The translations under genes were made by a program, and so were the position numbers. Positions 62,083-64,000 of a stretch of 64,000 bases of DNA are shown in pieces. Numbering within the stretch: position 1 is the first letter of the stretch; each line of letters opens with the position of its first letter. Below the pieces are notes generated by a model. The model was not told where the DNA came from. It saw nothing but the letters and a program-made list of their open reading frames with translations, and made no database searches. The stretch is from Panaeolus papilionaceus. Lineage: Eukaryota > Basidiomycota > Agaricomycetes > Agaricales. The stretch is taken from positions 930,001-994,000 of the forward strand of contig JADNRZ010000019.1 of NCBI GenBank assembly GCA_015501605.1. The letters are read 5' to 3'.

Positions 62083-63429
62083 ATGCCTCCTCGTCGTGCA
62101 CGACGTCAAGCGGGGGTTGACATCTTAGACTCAGACGCCTCCGGCTCCAATCCATCACATTCAGATACCTCACACCTTGGAATAAAACGACCTAGAATTG
62201 TCGCGTCGCCTCAACCACCACCCTTATATACAATAGACCTTTCTCTGCCGCCTGGTGAACGATATACGCACATCTGTAACGACTATCAGCACGAATTGGC
62301 AGAGTTGATTGGAATTTACGAGGATTTACTTTTATTGACCGGCTTTCCTCGTTTCTTCTCCTGGTTTGCCAAATTACTCCTCAACAAGGTCTACTCAAGA
62401 GAGGAGACGAAAGAAATTAGGGGTATCTCTAAAGCCACGAAGATACCTCTTCATCTGGTCGTGGCATATAACACGTTCCTGGACCTATTCTCTGGTTGTA
62501 TGAGTGGTGGTACACAGGTCAAGGTTCCTCAAGCGAAGGGCACAAGGATGATGCATTTTCGCAACCTGGATTGGGATATGGAGCATCTTCGTGATATGAT
62601 CATCCGAGTCGAGTATGTCCGAGGTGGCATAGTTGTCGCAAGGTCAGTTTACCCCTATTGACCCACTACCAACCTACAAACTCATCATACAAGCAGGGGT
62701 GTCACTTATGCAGGTTACGTCGGAGTATTAACTGGTGTCAGGTAACCACGTTCCTCCCTCCGAGGAGCTGTAGCTGATAACTGGTTTATTTTTGCATGTA
62801 GAGAAGGACTTTCCATATCCATGAATTATCGTGCAAGGGTACTCTCTGAATCACACTCGTCCACATTGGCCAACCGTTTGCATCACCTTTACATTCTGCT
62901 CGGCAGAAAACCGTCTATTGCCACCCATCTTCGGGATATTCTTCTCGCACCAGGTCGTCCTCCAGGTCTCGATGAACTCTCTGTGTTGTTCAAAACAACG
63001 AAGATCGCCGCGTGCTACGTCACCTTCTGCACTCCCTCGGCAGTATTAATCGTCGAAAAGGACCTTCATTCGGCAGTGACCCGCATCTCAGACTCCTTTT
63101 TAGCAGTGACCAACCACGATACCGTTGTGGAGAATTGGTCTACAGCTCGCCGGCAGGACGCATTCCAGAAGATCGAGGATATGGGTCTCACTGGAGCACG
63201 CGAGATTTTAGAAGATTCTCTCGATCGGAAGGAGTGTATTTGTAAATTATGGCGAAAAAAGGGGGGCCAGGATGCGAAATTGACCACCAGTGAATTGAAG
63301 ACTTGGCTCAGAACGTACCCTGTTCGGAACGAGTGCACTCACTTTTCGTGTATTATGGATCCTGCCATATCTGGTGGGGGGCTGGTGTGGGTTGAGTCGT
63401 GTCAGCCAGAGCCCTGCTCTTCCGAATAA
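62083..63429 (+). CDS. Acid-ceramidase / NAAA-like Ntn-type amidase
   Basis: Exons 62083-62642, 62697-62741, 62802-63429; 410 aa. A basic, Ser-rich N-terminus (MPPRRARRQAGVDILDSDAS) replaces the signal peptide usual in lysosomal relatives. The likely catalytic nucleophile is Cys139 in SGCMSGGTQ, followed about 20 residues later by HFRNLDWDM, the pattern of the choloylglycine-hydrolase-like family (acid ceramidase, N-acylethanolamine acid amidase). In animals the enzyme cleaves itself before this Cys and then hydrolyses ceramide or N-acylethanolamines. Later conserved-looking segments are GYVGVLTGVREGLSISMNYR and FLAVTNHD. The tiny 45-bp middle exon is confirmed by frame. Substrate is inferred only from family; absence of a signal peptide suggests intracellular action. 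Confidence 0.85.
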
Positions 63430-63619
63430 ATATTGGAGCCGCTATGGTAAGTTAGTCTAATGTTATAACTATATATCCTATTGTTTAATATAATCTCGCC
63501 CTAACAGATGACATAAACACGAGTTGAGAACAGGACTTTATTCAGGAATTACCCCCATCATACAATTGGCTATTTCGTGTACATACTAAACTTTAGACCT
63601 CGCAATAATCCATTTCCGA
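63430..63619. other. Short convergent intergenic spacer
   Basis: 190 bp between the stops of the amidase (plus) and mannanase (minus) genes; AT-rich, likely carrying both poly(A) regions. Confidence 0.5.
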
Positions 63620-63995
63620 CTATGCTCTAGCCTTCAAAGTTGCAGCGTGAGCTTTCATGATTGGATAAACGGGACCGTCGGGGTATACTGCATATCCATC
63701 ATTCCATGTATCGCCACTGCATGGACAGTAAATCAACTTCTTCAAACCCGCCAGAACTGACGCCCACTTACTTTGACAAATGCGATCCAGCCTGCCAAAT
63801 CAGATCCCCTGTTAGGCCAGAGGACACGATCTGGTTCCACCAAGCCGTGTAGACAGTGGCTTGGTTAGAAGTGGCACCAAACTCCTCAATAATGACGGGT
63901 TTGTTGGCTTTCTTCATGGACGTAGCGTGATCAGCAATCCATTGGAGACCCCAAGCCTGCGGGTTAGCACTCTGTCCCCATGGCTCTGGGTATGC
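63620..63995 (-). CDS. GH5-type endo-1,4-beta-mannanase, 3' end only
   Basis: Exons 63995-63772 and 63716-63620 on the minus strand; the rest of the gene lies beyond the window. The exon begins right after a TTTAG acceptor; TAG there would be an in-frame stop, so an intron boundary is required. The segment AYPEPWGQSANPQAWGLQW, then KPVIIEEFGATSN (the second Glu is the expected catalytic nucleophile), then TGDLIWQAGSHLS and DGYAVYPDGPVYP, is characteristic of secreted fungal GH5 subfamily 7 mannanases. These cut the mannan backbone of plant hemicellulose. About 106 residues are visible, ending LKARA. Confidence 0.88.
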
Positions 63996-64000
63996 CTAAA

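Overview
The window is nuclear DNA of a filamentous basidiomycete, most likely a mushroom-forming agaricomycete. Nearly every gene is split by many short GT-AG introns, typically 50-75 bp. Intergenic stretches are pyrimidine-rich. The conserved genes are fungal (Mkt1, Notchless/Rsa4, M28 leucine aminopeptidases, GH5-type mannanase), and they sit beside families that expand in agaricomycetes (NACHT NTPases, AIG1/MMR_HSR1-like GTPases, F-box proteins). All exon models here were built by hand from splice signals, reading frame and comparison between paralogues inside the window. Family names come from recognised motifs, not from a database search.

Layout. 1-17 kb is a fast-changing, duplicated region. 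It holds a tandem-GTPase gene cut by the left edge (2-1525), pirin copy 1 (2435-3526), a NACHT/NLR-like gene on the minus strand (4694-7548), pirin copy 2 (9065-10170), a second tandem-GTPase gene (11283-13712) and a frameshifted pirin copy 3 (15009-16120). A promoter-only relic of a fourth pirin copy lies near 17.7 kb. 18-21 kb holds two 185-residue charged coiled-coil proteins that both end in a CaaX box (CIIM). 22.7-24.9 kb is an F-box-like gene. 25.7-30.7 kb holds two tandem secreted M28 aminopeptidases. 32.8-33.4 kb holds a truncated Bud6/AIP3 N-terminal fragment, and 34.3-36.3 kb the ribosome-assembly WD40 gene NLE1/RSA4.

36.3-50.7 kb is almost gene-free. An inverted repeat pair lies near 40.6/42.4 kb. 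50.8-51.6 kb encodes a small acidic zinc-finger protein, and 52.4-56.3 kb is MKT1, which has three unusually long introns. 56.3-62.0 kb is again nearly empty. 62.1-63.4 kb encodes an acid-ceramidase/NAAA-like amidase, and the right edge carries the 3' end of a GH5 mannanase on the minus strand.

How the genes relate. The conserved housekeeping genes (RSA4, MKT1) are single-copy and intact. The accessory genes (GTPase, pirin, NACHT, CaaX proteins, peptidases) are duplicated, mosaic or broken. The left 17 kb mixes NLR-like NTPase, GTPase and pirin genes and shows signs of repeated local duplication and gene conversion. That is the best candidate here for a lineage-specific system, but a shared function is only inference.
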